In this document: positions 50,951 to 61,306 of the stretch, in pieces
Numbering within the stretch: the stretch's first letter is position 1
How the letters are laid out: every line of letters starts with the position of its first letter
Source: Doryteuthis pealeii
Lineage: Eukaryota > Mollusca > Cephalopoda > Myopsida > Loliginidae
DNA length: 64,000 nucleotides
Assembly (NCBI GenBank): GCA_023376005.1
Contig: CM042145.1
Span: forward strand, 93,323,450-93,387,449
Reading direction: 5' to 3'
Position numbers and translations under genes: made by a program
Notes under the pieces: generated by a model
The model's database searches: none
What the model was told of the DNA's origin: nothing
The model's input: the letters and a program-made list of their open reading frames with translations, nothing else

Positions 50951-51292
50951 GTTAAAGATTCCAATTGTCCCATTGGAATCTTTACCTTGGTACGGTATCC
51001 GCGTCAAGGAGAAGGAAAAAGTCTGATTCAAGCTCTGCTAAAGAAAACGGCAACTCTCTCGTCCAGAAATCTAACTAGTTATCGGCAATTTAAAGAGATG
51101 AAAACTTAAAACCAAGCTTGGAATATTTTGAAGAAACGGTTGGAAATTATTCCTTACAAATTGCCGATCCTAGTTTAGATTCTGGACGAGGCAGTTGCGT
51201 TTTCTTTAGCAGAGCTTGAATTCAGACTTTTCCTTCTCCTTGACCGGATACCGTACCAAGGTTAAAGATTCCAATGGGACAATTGGAATCTT
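50951..51292. repeat. Centre of the giant palindrome
   Basis: Each arm ends with a small hairpin (ggttaaagattccaat / attggaatcttta..), a SINE-B-like remnant and 'ctaactagttatcggcaatt' or its inverse. The arms then converge at CCAAGCTTGG (51,112-51,121). Left of that point about 15 bases present on the right are missing, but order is otherwise preserved, so there is essentially no unique spacer. Confidence 0.85.
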
Positions 51293-51294
51293 TA

Positions 51295-51815
51295 ACCAAT
51301 GGAGCCACCTGTTGGCCGTTGGTGGCAACTCGTAATGCTTAAGGATAGAACCCAGGTGGATGAGCAGTTCATGACTTACAATACTCTACTTTGGCCATAT
51401 CTTGGGCTAGACGGTCGGTCGGAGAGGCCTCCTCCGATCAATCGGCTGGTCACGTCAAGCCCTAGCACCTATATGATTTTCCCAACCCTATTGCCCCTAT
51501 GGCAAGCCTCAACCCCTTTTTATCATATGGGTGCTAGAAAGCGGTGACTGAGGGTCTACATGTCCTGTGAATGACGTTAAACTCTATCTGATGGTGAGGT
51601 TCCAGTTTTGGAGATTTGGGGCAATGTGGAGCACCCCTTCATCACCATTGCTCCCATGTCCACTCTGACCCGGAGTGGTAGTACCTGTTAGGGTCCCATC
51701 TATGGGTTAAATAGAAAAATGTATTTATAAAAAAAGTGTATTATCCATTAAGAATTGATTTATTTCAAAACTTTATCGGCATTAAATTACCTACTGAGGT
51801 TGATATGCCGTAAAA
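51295..51815 (+). mobile_element. RepA, innermost element of the right arm
   Basis: A well-preserved plus-strand copy from 'ccaatggagccacctgttgg' to 'ggttgatatgccgtaaaacc'. Its stem-loop (cggcattaaattacc..ggttgatatgccg) is intact. It matches the consensus of the dispersed copies much better than its left-arm partner. Confidence 0.85.
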
Positions 51816-51827
51816 CCAAACCAAACT

Positions 51828-52110
51828 ATTTACCCATAGCTGGAGGGGTAACAGTTGTATTCATACCTTTCCCAAGGGTATGAGCGCTATGTGAAATGCA
51901 AACAGCCTCGTCCAAGATTTGAACTCGTTTTGCCATGTCCATTTCTATAGACTTTAAACATTAGACAACGAGTGCATTTATATTCTTGTAAAAAGCGTGA
52001 ACTAATTTGTACTCACCCCCTTATCTATGTGTACATAGTATGGCAGACTGGGTTTTTAGCCTTGTTTAAGCAACCAATCTAGCAGAAGAAAGACTCTGAA
52101 TTCAAGCTAG
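51828..52110. mobile_element. SINE-B fragments, right arm
   Basis: Minus-orientation head and body (51,828-51,965) followed by a plus-orientation 3' body piece (about 52,030-52,110), mirroring the left arm. Confidence 0.7.
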
Positions 52111-52216
52111 ATTTATTCAGCTGAATTAATCATGTTTAATGCTATTAATCTGGAATACAGTTAATTGTTTTCAAGTATTCCTGTGTATTGATAATAATTT
52201 TCAAAGAATCATGTAA

Positions 52217-52470
52217 AGTAAAGTAAAGTCGTCGGGGCGGCCTAATGTCGGTATCGGCCAGACAGCGAGGGAGTCTATCCCCTTTTCACTAGCGCTAGAC
52301 CAAGGAGATTATTTTAGCATCTGAGGTGGAGCGCCACACCTACCATCAGCTCCTTACTTTACCGCACAGATCCCTGTGCTACTCATACGCTGAGTTGGCG
52401 AGGGCGGGTATCGAACTAGGAACCTTGTGGTTTCTAGCCGAACGCTCTACCGACTGAGCTAACCCGGCCC
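52217..52470 (-). mobile_element. SINE-A, full length, right arm
   Basis: Complete copy on the minus strand with (TTTAC)n-type tail at its left and GGGCCGG head at 52,470. Partner of 49.76 kb. Confidence 0.88.
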
Positions 52471-52496
52471 TTAAATCATGTAGTTTCTTGTAACTA

Positions 52497-53072
52497 TTCT
52501 TATTTGTACCGCTTCACCTCTGTGGAGAGGTATGATCATCTCAATGGTGCCACCTGCGGGCCTAATGTGGTGACCCGTTATGCTTAGGGACAGAATCCTG
52601 GTGACTGAGCAGTGCATGACAAACAATACACCACTCTGGTTTTTGCTTGGGCTAGATAGGCAGTTGTAGAGGCCCCCTCCAATCAATTGGCTGGTCATGT
52701 CAAGCGCTAGCACCTATATGATTGTCCCGACCCTATTGCCCTTATGGCAAGACTCTAATCCTTTTTATCATATATGTGCTAGAAGGCGGTGGCTGAGAGA
52801 CTTAGTGTCCTGAGGAGGACAGTAAATTGCATCTAATGGTGAAGTTTCAATTCTGGAGCTCTGGGGATTGTGGAGTATTTACATTTATTGCCATTAGTCT
52901 TAGGTTCACTATGATCCTGGGTGGTAGTACCTGTTAGAGTCCCATCTATGGGTTAAATAGATTTTAAATAGTTTAAAGAAATAAGTTTTTAAAAAGTGAG
53001 ATTGAAAGAAAAATTAAATACCAGACAAGAATGAATAACCCAAGGGCTGACATGCCGTAAAATCCAACCAAC
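52497..53072 (+). mobile_element. RepA with RepB-type tail, right arm
   Basis: Plus-strand partner of 49.16 kb: RepA start, middle, then 'accagacaagaatgaataac', stem-loop and 'taaaatccaaccaact'. It contains a short disturbed stretch (gagtatttacatttattgcc) where other copies read gagtaccccttcatcacc. Confidence 0.8.
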
Positions 53073-53084
53073 TTAAATTTGTTT

Positions 53085-53860
53085 TTAAGACGATCATCTC
53101 TCAGGATATCCGTTTCAAAAGTTTGTCCACAAAACATATTATACACTCAATAACATTAGAAATCCTTAGTCCTGTGTATTTATAGATATAAACATACATT
53201 TTAAAGGTATCTAAAGATTCAATAATCAGCGTCAACGAACATTGAGAGATTGTTTCGGCTTATATGTTTACGTACTTACTGAAAGGACAGTATCTGAATT
53301 CTATGATTCATACAAATTCTTTTGAATAAACCCTACTGCTCGTTTCTTCTTACAGACCCCTACGTCCTGCTCTCACGATTTCACTTCTGACCTAAACCCG
53401 CGCCACGGTCCCGGAGGCTCTTCCTCTTCAGCGACAGTGACAAGGATAGAATTGGAGAGGTCATCAACTGACAACAATGGCGACGTCAGGGACAGGAAGA
53501 ACAGCTAGGGTCTGATGGGAAACCACCCAGCATGAACCGTGCCTGGCTTGGACGTTAGCCGGCTTTGTCTTGAGATGATTCCAAGGATTGCTTGACAATA
53601 CCGTATGACGCCACCAAAATATGGAATAGATGTTGAGGGGTTTGGGCATTGGGTTTGTGGTCTAAGAACGTTCGAAACACTGATTTGGATCTGATATTTG
53701 AGATAATTAAGCATATTCGGATGCATTAAAGCGAAACTGATTGGCATTTTATTGCATTTTGATATTTTAGTACGAATATCTTCTCAACAAAGCGGTCTGT
53801 CTAGTATCTTTTTTAAAGATTTGGCCATTATAACATTTTGATGAGATCTGATGGACAGTA
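53085..53860. other. Unique segment with coding-like frames and LTR-like signals, right arm
   Basis: Partner of 48.39 kb. The minus-strand 80-codon frame (53,505-53,747) reads as in the left arm until it diverges through single-base indels. On the plus strand TATA-like 'tgtatttatagat' (53,177), AATAAA (53,324) and 'tttcttcttacag' precede an open stretch of about 50 codons ending at a TAG near 53,510. It cannot be decided which strand, if either, was coding. Confidence 0.35.
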
Positions 53861-53863
53861 TTC

Positions 53864-53904
<41 letters not shown>

Positions 53905-53914
53905 TTTTAAAAAG

Positions 53915-54152
53915 TAGAGTCGTCGGGGTGGCCTGAAGCGAAGGAGTCTATCACATTTTCACTAACACTAGAACCAAGGAGATTTTGGGGCTTCTGAGGT
54001 GGAGGGCCACACCTACCACCGGCTCCTCAATCTACCGCACTGATCCATGTGCTAATCATACGCTGAGTTGGCGAGTGCCAGAAGGTATCGAACTCGGAAC
54101 TCGGAACTCTTGTGGTTCCTAGTCGGTCTACCGACTGAGCTAAACCGGCCCT
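53915..54152 (-). mobile_element. SINE-A, right arm
   Basis: Flanked on both sides by (TA)n (53,868-53,900; 54,154-54,210). It has the same 'ggaactcggaactcttg' insertion as its partner at 48.1 kb and a more complete body. Confidence 0.8.
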
Positions 54153-54162
54153 AATATATATA

Positions 54163-54202
<40 letters not shown>

Positions 54203-54388
54203 TATTACTCTGTATATAATTAATTTATTAGTTATTATAAATTGAGCTCTCTTAGGTATTTGTAAAAATCCTTGTATAAATCTCTAAGTTTCCATCAATA
54301 TGAGCATACATTGTGGATGTACAGTAGATATTGATAATCCCAAATAGAATCATCCCCTACATACCAGTCACTTGGATTCTTTTACCTT

Positions 54389-54401
<13 letters not shown>

Positions 54402-54432
<31 letters not shown>
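54402..54432. repeat. (TG)n microsatellite, right arm
   Basis: A pure TG run of about 30 bp; its left-arm counterpart near 47,812-47,848 is broken up (cacaccacacacaccacac), a typical difference between the arms. Confidence 0.95.
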
Positions 54433-54433
<1 letters not shown>

Positions 54434-54539
54434 AAGGGAGAAAAATGAAAATGAATCCATCAGATTATAAGTTATAGGTTATTTTAAGTTATAAAATGAT
54501 TGGAAGAAAAAATATATACTATGGTATGGATGAAACTTA

Positions 54540-54735
54540 TTACTGTAATTTGTTAATACGTGTTTCGATCAAAATTTATTTAGACACACAGAGTAATCTA
54601 TTTAAAACTATTTCAAATATAAAAGAAAATGAAATAAACTAAAATAATAGAAACAAAATATTAGGCATGCAAACAAGAGATCATCTTCAGGTCAGAGTGT
54701 TCTGATTTTTTAAAACGAGTAACACAAGAAAAACA
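54540..54735 (-). other. Possible Penelope-like remnant, right arm
   Basis: Partner of 47.57 kb: 'aatacgtgtttcgatcaaaa' and 'gagatcatcttcaggtcaga' are the inverse of the GATCGAAACACG and CTGAAGATGATC blocks. Confidence 0.3.
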
Positions 54736-54829
54736 TTCGAAATTAATTATGTCATAAACGATTATGTTTTGAAAATTTGAAAAGAAACGTTTTCTTTGAT
54801 TTTCGGGTCAAACAGATCTATTTGTAAAT

Positions 54830-55005
54830 TATTTGTATTAGATAAGAATACTTGATATCATATAACCGTGTGCAAAAAAAGATACTCTTAACAAACAACT
54901 ACACAAAAAATGTAAATATAAACGTACAACGTACGCAATTCCCTAACCAATAGAATAACCACAGATGGGTTAACATGCCGGTAAAATCAATCGGTCAATC
55001 AATCA
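54830..55005 (+). mobile_element. RepC, right arm
   Basis: Body, stem-loop (aataaccacagatgggttaa, catgccgg) and 'aaaatcaatcggtcaatcaa' tail. It ends about 8 bp before Hel-1. Confidence 0.65.
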
Positions 55006-55012
55006 GATTATA

Positions 55013-55917
55013 TCTTATTATAATGGAGATTGTGTTTTTTCTGTCTGTAACCGAAAGTATATTACTACTAAAGTCAATTCCCTTAGTTATTTACGTCACA
55101 TTGTCTGTGATTTTATTTTTATTTAAACCTCAATTATTAATAAAATTGTTTTACATTATTAATACAGTTGACCATATCTACATGATATTTTCCACGTACC
55201 CCACTTGTACGGGTCAGGCACGAAGGCCCTATCTATGTGGGACCACCCACAAGCCGAAGCTCAGGGGGTGGTGGGTGAAAAATTGCGTCGATCCCGTCGG
55301 CATTCCCCCTCAAGGGGGCGCCTCAGGCACTGGGCAATAAACTCAGCCCTGCCCCTTTAAATCGAGGGGGCAGGTGTTGCCTGGGGGGTGGCCCCCTGGG
55401 ATCGACGCCGTTAATTATATCAATGGTCCAGAGGCCGAAGCCACTGTTGACCATATCAACATACTAATAACACGCAATTGTATTTATATATACAACAAAA
55501 TAGCGGTTTCCAGGGTGAACGGGAAGGCTAATTTGCGTATTGACATTAAAAATCTGATTTTAATAAATATGTGCTTAGAATTAATGATTTCTAATTGTTT
55601 GGTTTCATCTTAATGAATATGAACAAACATTTCGGGAGAAATCTTAAAATAAATCCATTAAGAAGAAGAAATAACTGTAATTTTATTATTTACATCCGAT
55701 TTTAACTAAATAGTTAAATTAGGAGAATTTAGCAATAAAAGACGAAAGAGATGCGAGAGTAAGTTTCAGTTGTTCTATTTTTCGATTATACCCTCCTCTG
55801 TTTCAAATCTTTTTATCTGAATTCTTATTTAGTTTCATAAGCTTTTCTAATTTAATATAATATTTTATTATAATAATACTTAAATTCTAGCACCATGAGG
55901 GTACATATAATTGCTAG
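55013..55917 (+). mobile_element. Hel-1 Helitron with GC-rich insertion, right arm
   Basis: A|TCTTATTATAATGG at the 5' end and CTAG|T at the 3' end; 905 bp, of which 278 bp is the GC-rich element plus duplicated target. The hairpin near the 3' end is imperfect (gcaccatgagggtac). Without the insertion it is 627 bp, like the other Hel-1 copies. Confidence 0.8.
55180..55445. mobile_element. GC-rich multi-hairpin element with 12-bp target duplication (right arm only)
   Basis: The host sequence GTTGACCATATC is present at 55,168-55,179 and again at 55,446-55,457, while the left arm has the empty site. The insert shares the 'gcctcaggc', 'tgggcaataaac', 'agccctgcccctttaa' and 'gggatcgacgc' blocks with the copies at 44.5 and 58.1 kb. 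It has an additional hairpin-rich end (CACCCAC/GTGGGTG in the inverse sense). A 12-bp duplication suggests reverse-transcriptase-mediated insertion and not a cut-and-paste TA element. Confidence 0.8.
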
Positions 55918-55954
55918 TAATTATGAAATACAACAGTTTAGCCTTTTATATTAT

Positions 55955-56230
55955 ACATATTTACCAACCCTCTGCACGGGTAGGATGCGACATTTCTTAA
56001 GCGGAGTTTAACAGGTTTGAATTCAGAGTTTTCCTTCTCCTAGATCGGTTGCCTAACCAAGATTAAAGAGCCCAGTCCGTCCTACTATTCACCCATAGCA
56101 CGCGGAAGAAAAATTGGATTCGTACCTTTCCCAAGGGTATTAGCAAAATGCAAACAGCCTCATCCAGGATTTGAACTCGTTTCGCCGTGTTCATTTCCAC
56201 CGACGGTAACCATTACACCATGCGCCTCCA
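55955..56230 (-). mobile_element. SINE-B, full length, right arm
   Basis: Partner of 46.34 kb; same 'catcctacccgtgcagag' 3' variant and intact A and B boxes on the minus strand (gcgcatggtgtaatggttac; gagttcaaatcctggatg). Confidence 0.88.
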
Positions 56231-56258
56231 AATATTATAGGGAGTGTGATATAGGCGA

Positions 56259-56260
<2 letters not shown>

Positions 56261-56314
<54 letters not shown>
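56261..56314. repeat. (CT)n microsatellite, right arm
   Basis: Partner of the (GA)n at 46.26 kb. Confidence 0.95.
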
Positions 56315-56317
<3 letters not shown>

Positions 56318-56374
56318 GAATATCGTTACCGAATATTATTGATAATAATAGAAACTTGGGAGTACCGAACCAGA

Positions 56375-56925
56375 TTAAATTACACCATCGTATGTCACCC
56401 TACCGAAAGAAAAAAATTTAAAAAAAACATTGTTTCAGGTCAGTTAACTTTGAACTACGTATCTTTGAGGCGTAACATAGATTCTCAAAGACACGTGGTT
56501 CAAAGTTAACTGACCTGAAAAGGTAAAAGTTTTTAAATGAAATAACTGGTGCATTATATCTTTTATTTATTAATATATCAAAGCATACAAAGAAAGGCTA
56601 ATGTATTTGGATACACTCCATATTGCACTGAGTTTGGCAAAAAATTATATGCGCCAATAATATTAAGACTAGCAGGACCTGTGGATGTACCACAGTATGA
56701 TAATTTAATTCTCAAAGATACGTGGTTCCAAGTTAACTAACCTGAAAAAATGTAAAAGTTTTTTAATAAAATAACTAATGCATTATATCTTTTATTCATT
56801 AATATATCAACACTGAAAATTTCATTAAATTCGGTTAATTCCCTGATATTTGGTACTTTTTTCTTTCGGCGGGGTGACATACGATGGTGAAATTTAGGTC
56901 CGTTAATTTCGATTTAACCCCGAAC
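56375..56925. mobile_element. MITE-P copy with duplicated half and Hel-4 end inside, right arm
   Basis: After a shortened left half, the right-half block ('ctcaaagacacgtggttcaa' to 'attaatatatcaa') occurs, then about 130 bp of foreign sequence ending in a Hel-4 3' terminus (ctagcaggacctgtgg, minus sense), and then the right-half block again ('ctcaaagatacgtggttcca') to the end. The left arm has no such extra 270 bp. Confidence 0.7.
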
Positions 56926-57204
56926 CCCCTCTTTAATGATTTGTCGAATCCCTTGACCAGTGTTCATCAGGTGAGTATACATGTAATAATGCAGACTAGG
57001 TTCTTTAGCTTTGATACTGCAACCAGCCTAGGAGAAGGAAAACTCTGAACTCCAACCAGCAATAGAAAAGAAAGAAAGATTTATCTCCTAACCTAGTTTG
57101 GTCGTTGAGTACAATTTGTCGCCTATTTTGGGCAAAAATAGCCAATTAGAGTCCAGTGTTCCTTCTTCTTGACCGGTTGACATACCAACGTTAAAAAGCG
57201 GGAC

Positions 57205-57649
57205 AATTTTCACCTTTAGTTGGCTAAATTCCTAGCATAAAATTGTGCGCGCATTATCTGAAATGAACTTAATTGTTATTAAGAACACATTTTATGATAT
57301 TTTTGTGTTAAAGCATGCAGTTGTATTGTTTTCGAAAAGTTTCTAAGATTTATGTATTTCGTACGGAGACTTTCAAAATGGCTACCGGCTTGTTTCAAAG
57401 TGAAAGTCAGTTGGCTAAATTCCGAGCATAAAATTATCTTAAATGAACTTAAGTGTTATTAAGAACACATTTTATGATATTTTTGTGTTAAAGCATGCAG
57501 TTGTATTGTTTTCGAAAAAGTTTCTAAGATTTGTTTATTTCGCACGGAGACTTTCAAAATAGCTACCCGTTTAGTTCAAAGAGAAAGTCAAGGAAGGTTA
57601 CTCTAATTGCCTTATTTGCTAGGAATTTAGCCAACTAAAGGTGAAAATT
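57205..57649. mobile_element. TIR element with internal tandem duplication, right arm
   Basis: Partner of 45.15 kb, with the same TIRs and two tandem 190-bp blocks (each with 'ttgtattgttttcgaaaa'). Confidence 0.8.
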
Positions 57650-57950
57650 ACCAAAAGTTGTATGTCCTACTATTTACCCATGGCTGGAGGCAGAATAGTT
57701 AGATAAATACCTTTCCCTAGAGGTATCAGCGCTATGTGAAATGCGAACAGCCTCGTCCAGAATTTGAACACCGACGATGATTCACTGCTATGTTATGTGC
57801 GCCTACAATAAACTCGCAATACACAACTTTAAAATTAAGTGTCGTATCCTTCCTATTGCGGAGGGGTTGGTTTCGTTTAGTTTCTTTGTTTAATGGCATA
57901 TCGAACTTCGCGGGTTATTTAATGCCAAAACCATCCCTGTAAAACAGGGG
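57650..57950 (-). mobile_element. SINE-B fragment and RepC-like tail, right arm
   Basis: 57,665-57,765 is SINE-B body (tatttacccatggctggagg; gaaatgcgaacagcctcg) and 57,885-57,945 the stem-loop tail variant, mirroring 44.86-45.13 kb. Confidence 0.6.
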
Positions 57951-58084
57951 TCACCAAACTACGACCCGCCGACATTACTTGAATTCAGTTTCACAAATCT
58001 CACTAAACCTTTCTGCTAATGTTGCGTTCTTTGATAATGTTTTTAAGATAAATATGTTGGTTAAATTTGTTTTTGTGCATTTTA

Positions 58085-58275
58085 CACCATGAATATGCAT
58101 TCCCCCTCAAGGGGGCGCCTCAGGCGCTGGGCAATAAACACAGCCCTGCCCCTTTAAGTCAAAGGGGCAGATATTGCCTGGAGGGATGGCCCTCTGGGAT
58201 CGACGCTATTAATTTACCATCTCACCGGTCAAGTGGCCAAAGCTCACTGGACCCCCGCCTGAGCAGGTGAGGCAT
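58085..58275. mobile_element. GC-rich multi-hairpin element, right arm
   Basis: Partner of 44.52 kb, and it keeps the TGCCCCTTT/AAAGGGGCA stem. GGTCCAGTG/CACTGGACC carries one change in one strand. The outer hairpin differs in sequence (cctgagcagg instead of cccgtctttcgggacggg), a larger difference than elsewhere between the arms. Confidence 0.65.
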
Positions 58276-58380
58276 AAGGTCTAGAACCAACACAGTGTCG
58301 ACTATTTATACATGACACTGTCCAATCAGATTATAGTGAGGGGGAACCAAGGTATTTACATATTTATTATATCAGCATCA

Positions 58381-59505
58381 TCTGTTAATAATGGAGATTG
58401 AGTGTCTTTCTTTTAGTAACAAAAACTACGTCACAGCTTACGTCACAATATTCTCTATTCATAATAGTCTATTAATTAGTCAACTAATTCATTGTCAAAA
58501 TCGTTAATGCATAGAATAAAAACATGCCTACGTCATATACACTCTAAATTAAAGTAAGCATTTTTTTTAATTGTTTTTTACTCTTGCCCTTTTCTTTTTT
58601 TAGTAACCACACGAATCGTAACAGTTTCAACACAAAAGGAACAACCAGCATTTTTTTCTGCATGCTTCATCTTGCATGACTGAAATTTCAAATGCACAAC
58701 TGACGCAGTTTGCATGGTACCTCAGACAAACACAATTCCTCTGCAAAAAGCCTAAGTAAGGGTCAAAGTGGAATGTTGCCACCAGGGTTCCATTCTTAAG
58801 CATCATGGGTTGCCACCCACGGCCGATAGGTGGCCCTATTGGGGGGCTGGGGTCTTACCCTTCTGCAGAGGTGCAGTCGGTGTATTCTAAAGCCCCAAGC
58901 TGATAAGGCAGTCATGTTTGTATTCCATTCATTTTAAATTTGCTCAGTCAATGAAATTATTTTTGTCTACTCATCATGAATTGTTTTTTTTTTCATGTAT
59001 ATCCACTTTAGGGTATAGATATTTACCAACCCCTCCGCACCAGCAGGATGTGACACAAGGTCAATTTCTTAAGCAGAGTTTAACAGGTTTGAATTCAGAG
59101 TTTTCCTTCTTCTAGACTGGTTGCCTAACCAAGGATAAAGAGCCTTGTCTGCCCTACTATTTACCCATAGCTGGAGGGAGAATTGTTGGATTTCTATTTT
59201 TTTAGTAACAAGAAGTTTACTAAAACGTTTACAAATAAATAGATACCTACGATTTTATGTAAAATCTATGTGCAAAATATTCAAATTAATTATTTATTTA
59301 ATGAGTAATAGAAACACGCAACATATCATTTGAGTAGGACAGGAGTAATTTTCCATTTCAAATTGTTTTATCTTTTACTCCTTTAATAAATAGGATGATT
59401 TTGCTTACTTATGATAAAGACCCTCTGACATTTACTCCCCCGCCTCATGCAATATCCTTCAAACATTATTTTCACAACACGCGGAGGGTGTTTTATTGTT
59501 GCTAG
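58381..59505 (+). mobile_element. Hel-1b Helitron with nested elements, right arm
   Basis: A|TCTGTTAATAATGGAGATTG at the 5' end and the hairpin AACAC..GTGTT, TTATTGTTG, CTAG|T at the 3' end. Contains RepA start sequence in minus orientation (58,750-58,912) and SINE-B in minus orientation (59,025-59,185), exactly mirroring the left arm. Confidence 0.78.
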
Positions 59506-59511
59506 TAAGTG

Positions 59512-59722
59512 GTCGGGATGGCCTAAAGTCGGTATCAGCCAATCAGCGAGGGTGTCTATCTCCTTTTCTCTAGCGCTGGATCAAGGAGATTGTTTTTGCG
59601 TCTGAGCTGGAGCGCCACACCTACCACCAGCTCCTTACTTTACCGCTGAGTTGGCGAGGGTCGGTATCGAATTAAGAACCTTGCGGATTCTAGCTGAACA
59701 CTCTATCGACTGAGCTAACAGG
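59512..59722 (-). mobile_element. SINE-A, right arm
   Basis: Partner of 43.07 kb, lacking the 'cacagat' part between body and head (caccagctccttactttaccgctgagttgg). Confidence 0.8.
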
Positions 59723-59733
59723 TAATATAGTCA

Positions 59734-60265
59734 TGTGCAATGCAAACAGCCATTGTTGGTATTATTTCTCTTACTTGCCACGGTTTTCCGTTAGGCCACT
59801 AGGGGGCGTTGTGGCCGGTAGTATAAATAGTCAAATCCTATTTTCTCGTAGACTCTCCAGCCGTCATACAGTACCCCCGTTGTGTCTTCTCTGTCCTTTA
59901 GGACTGGGGTGGGGGCTTCGCTTTTCACAGGTATTCCGTGTACCTGTTACACGACTGCTTTTTCGACCTCCGGCTTTACGGAAGTCACACACACCAGTTT
60001 ATTTACTTTTATCTACAGAACGGTGGGGTGGGGGCTGCACATCCCATGTGCATTCCGTATACCTGTTACACGAGAGCCTTTCCAAACAGTAAGTGACGAC
60101 TTTAATTCTCTGTTCAGTAGCCTCAGGATTATCTGAAAGGATTTTTTTCTATCGGAACATTTATTCTGTACACACATCTTCTTTGTATTTTTCTGTTTTG
60201 TATTGTTTCTGTTTGAGTTTGCTCAGACAATAAAGTCTATTTGTAATCATTTTCGTCGGGATGTG

Positions 60266-60266
<1 letters not shown>
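59734..60266 (+). mobile_element. Putative solo LTR, right arm
   Basis: Plus-strand partner of 42.53 kb: starts TGTGCAATGC, TATA box at 59,822 (tataaatag), tandem 'cctgttacacga' units at 59,941 and 60,060, AATAAA at 60,229, end near 60,266. The two Pol II signals and their 400-bp spacing support an LTR. Confidence 0.5.
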
Positions 60267-60296
<30 letters not shown>

Positions 60297-60297
<1 letters not shown>

Positions 60298-60713
60298 GAG
60301 TGTGAGTCAAAAAGTAATGCCATTTTGTTTAGGACAGGTATAATTACCAACACAGGAACATACATCAAAATGAAGCTGGTCCTCTATGGATCACATCACT
60401 ACTTCTCCACATAGTCACCGTTTCTCTCAAAAGCGATGTTCAACCTTTGAATGAGAGTATGTATTCCTGCCCTGTAAAATTCTGATGACTGTTCTTTGAG
60501 CCACTTCTTCACAACAGATTTCACTTCCTCGTCACTGGAATAATGTTTGCCTCTCAAACCATCTTTCATGGGGCCGAACAGATGATAGTGATTATTCCAG
60601 TAGGGATGTGATCTACAGAGGGCCAAGCTTCATTTTTATGTATGATACGCGTTCCTGTGTTGGTAATTATACCTGTCCTAAACAAAATGGCATTACTTTT
60701 TGACTCACCCTCG
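60297..60713. mobile_element. mariner internal-deletion derivative, right arm
   Basis: TIRs as in the left arm. The minus-strand frame (60,399-60,626) reads HYHLFGPMKDGLRGKHYSSD, EEVKSVVKKWLKEQSSEFYR, then GIHTLIQRLNIAFERNGDYV and a normal stop, the expected C-terminus of mariner transposases. The N-terminal helix-turn-helix and most of the catalytic core are deleted, so it is non-autonomous. Confidence 0.88.
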
Positions 60714-61025
60714 TATATACCGTTGGAGGAAATGATAGTCAAATAACTAATCACCCATTCAAAAGACTTATCCATGATTTGAAGTCAGCGAGTCAATTTC
60801 CTACGATGATTACCGTATGGATGAGTCCATTTACTGCAAGGATAACCGTTATGCGAAGAGCGCCTTCAGCTATGCACTGCTTAAATAGCAAGTGTTGGAT
60901 TTTGCCCAACGTAAATACATACAATTATTTGTCTAGGTAGTACTTTTTCTGCCAAAAGAAAATCTTCGACCTTCTCCAGATGCCTCAGACTATATCTATC
61001 TATCTTCTATACATATATAAAGGAA
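60714..61025. other. Unassigned segment, right arm
   Basis: Partner of 41.77-42.07 kb. It contains 'tgcccaacgtaaatacatac' and a (ATCT)-like run before SINE-B. No family recognised. Confidence 0.4.
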
Positions 61026-61303
61026 ACGCCTGGTGTAATGGTTAAAGTCATGGGAAATGGAATCGTCGACCCGAGTTCAAATCCTGGACGTGGTAATTGC
61101 ATTTCACTTAGCGCTAATACTCTTGGGAAAGGTATGAATCCTACTCTCCCTCCAGCTATGGGTAAATAGTAGGGCAGACTGGGCTATTTAACCTTGGTTA
61201 GGCAACCGGTCTAGGAGAAGGAAAACTCTGAATTCAAACCTGTTGAACTCTGCTTAAGAAATTGACCTTGTGTCGCATCCTGCTCGTGCGGAGGGGTTGG
61301 TAA
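61026..61303 (+). mobile_element. SINE-B, full length, right arm
   Basis: Head 'cgcctggtgtaatggttaaa' and 'cgagttcaaatcctggac' (A and B boxes), complete body, 3' end 'gcggaggggttggtaaatat'. A good reference copy. Confidence 0.88.
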
Positions 61304-61306
61304 ATA

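Larger units (their letters stand above)
38755..51116 (+). repeat. Giant inverted repeat, left arm
   Basis: From the 'attcatgtttcatttctac' region onward every element is found again, reversed and inverted, up to position 64,000. Matching pairs checked by eye include the LINE end (39.0/63.7 kb), Hel-4 (40.1/62.6), the mariner remnant (42.1/60.7), LTR-like segment (43.0/59.7), Hel-1b (43.3/59.5), TIR element (45.1/57.6), Hel-1 (46.6/55.9), a unique segment (48.5/53.7), SINE-A (49.8/52.5) and RepA (50.4/51.8). The arms meet at CCAAGCTTGG (51,112-51,121). The left arm is about 0.5 kb shorter and has many single-base deletions relative to the right. Confidence 0.93.

Noticed and set aside
51133..51157. 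Unique spacer of about 66 bp separating palindrome arms (51,092-51,157)
   Set aside because: On closer comparison this stretch itself is an imperfect palindrome around CCAAGCTTGG with about 15 bases missing on the left, so it is not a true spacer.
56549..56740. Peptide RLAGPVDVPQYDNL recurring at several loci, at first taken for a conserved protein motif
   Set aside because: It is the Hel-4 3' terminus (hairpin plus CTAG) read in the antisense direction; conservation is of DNA structure.
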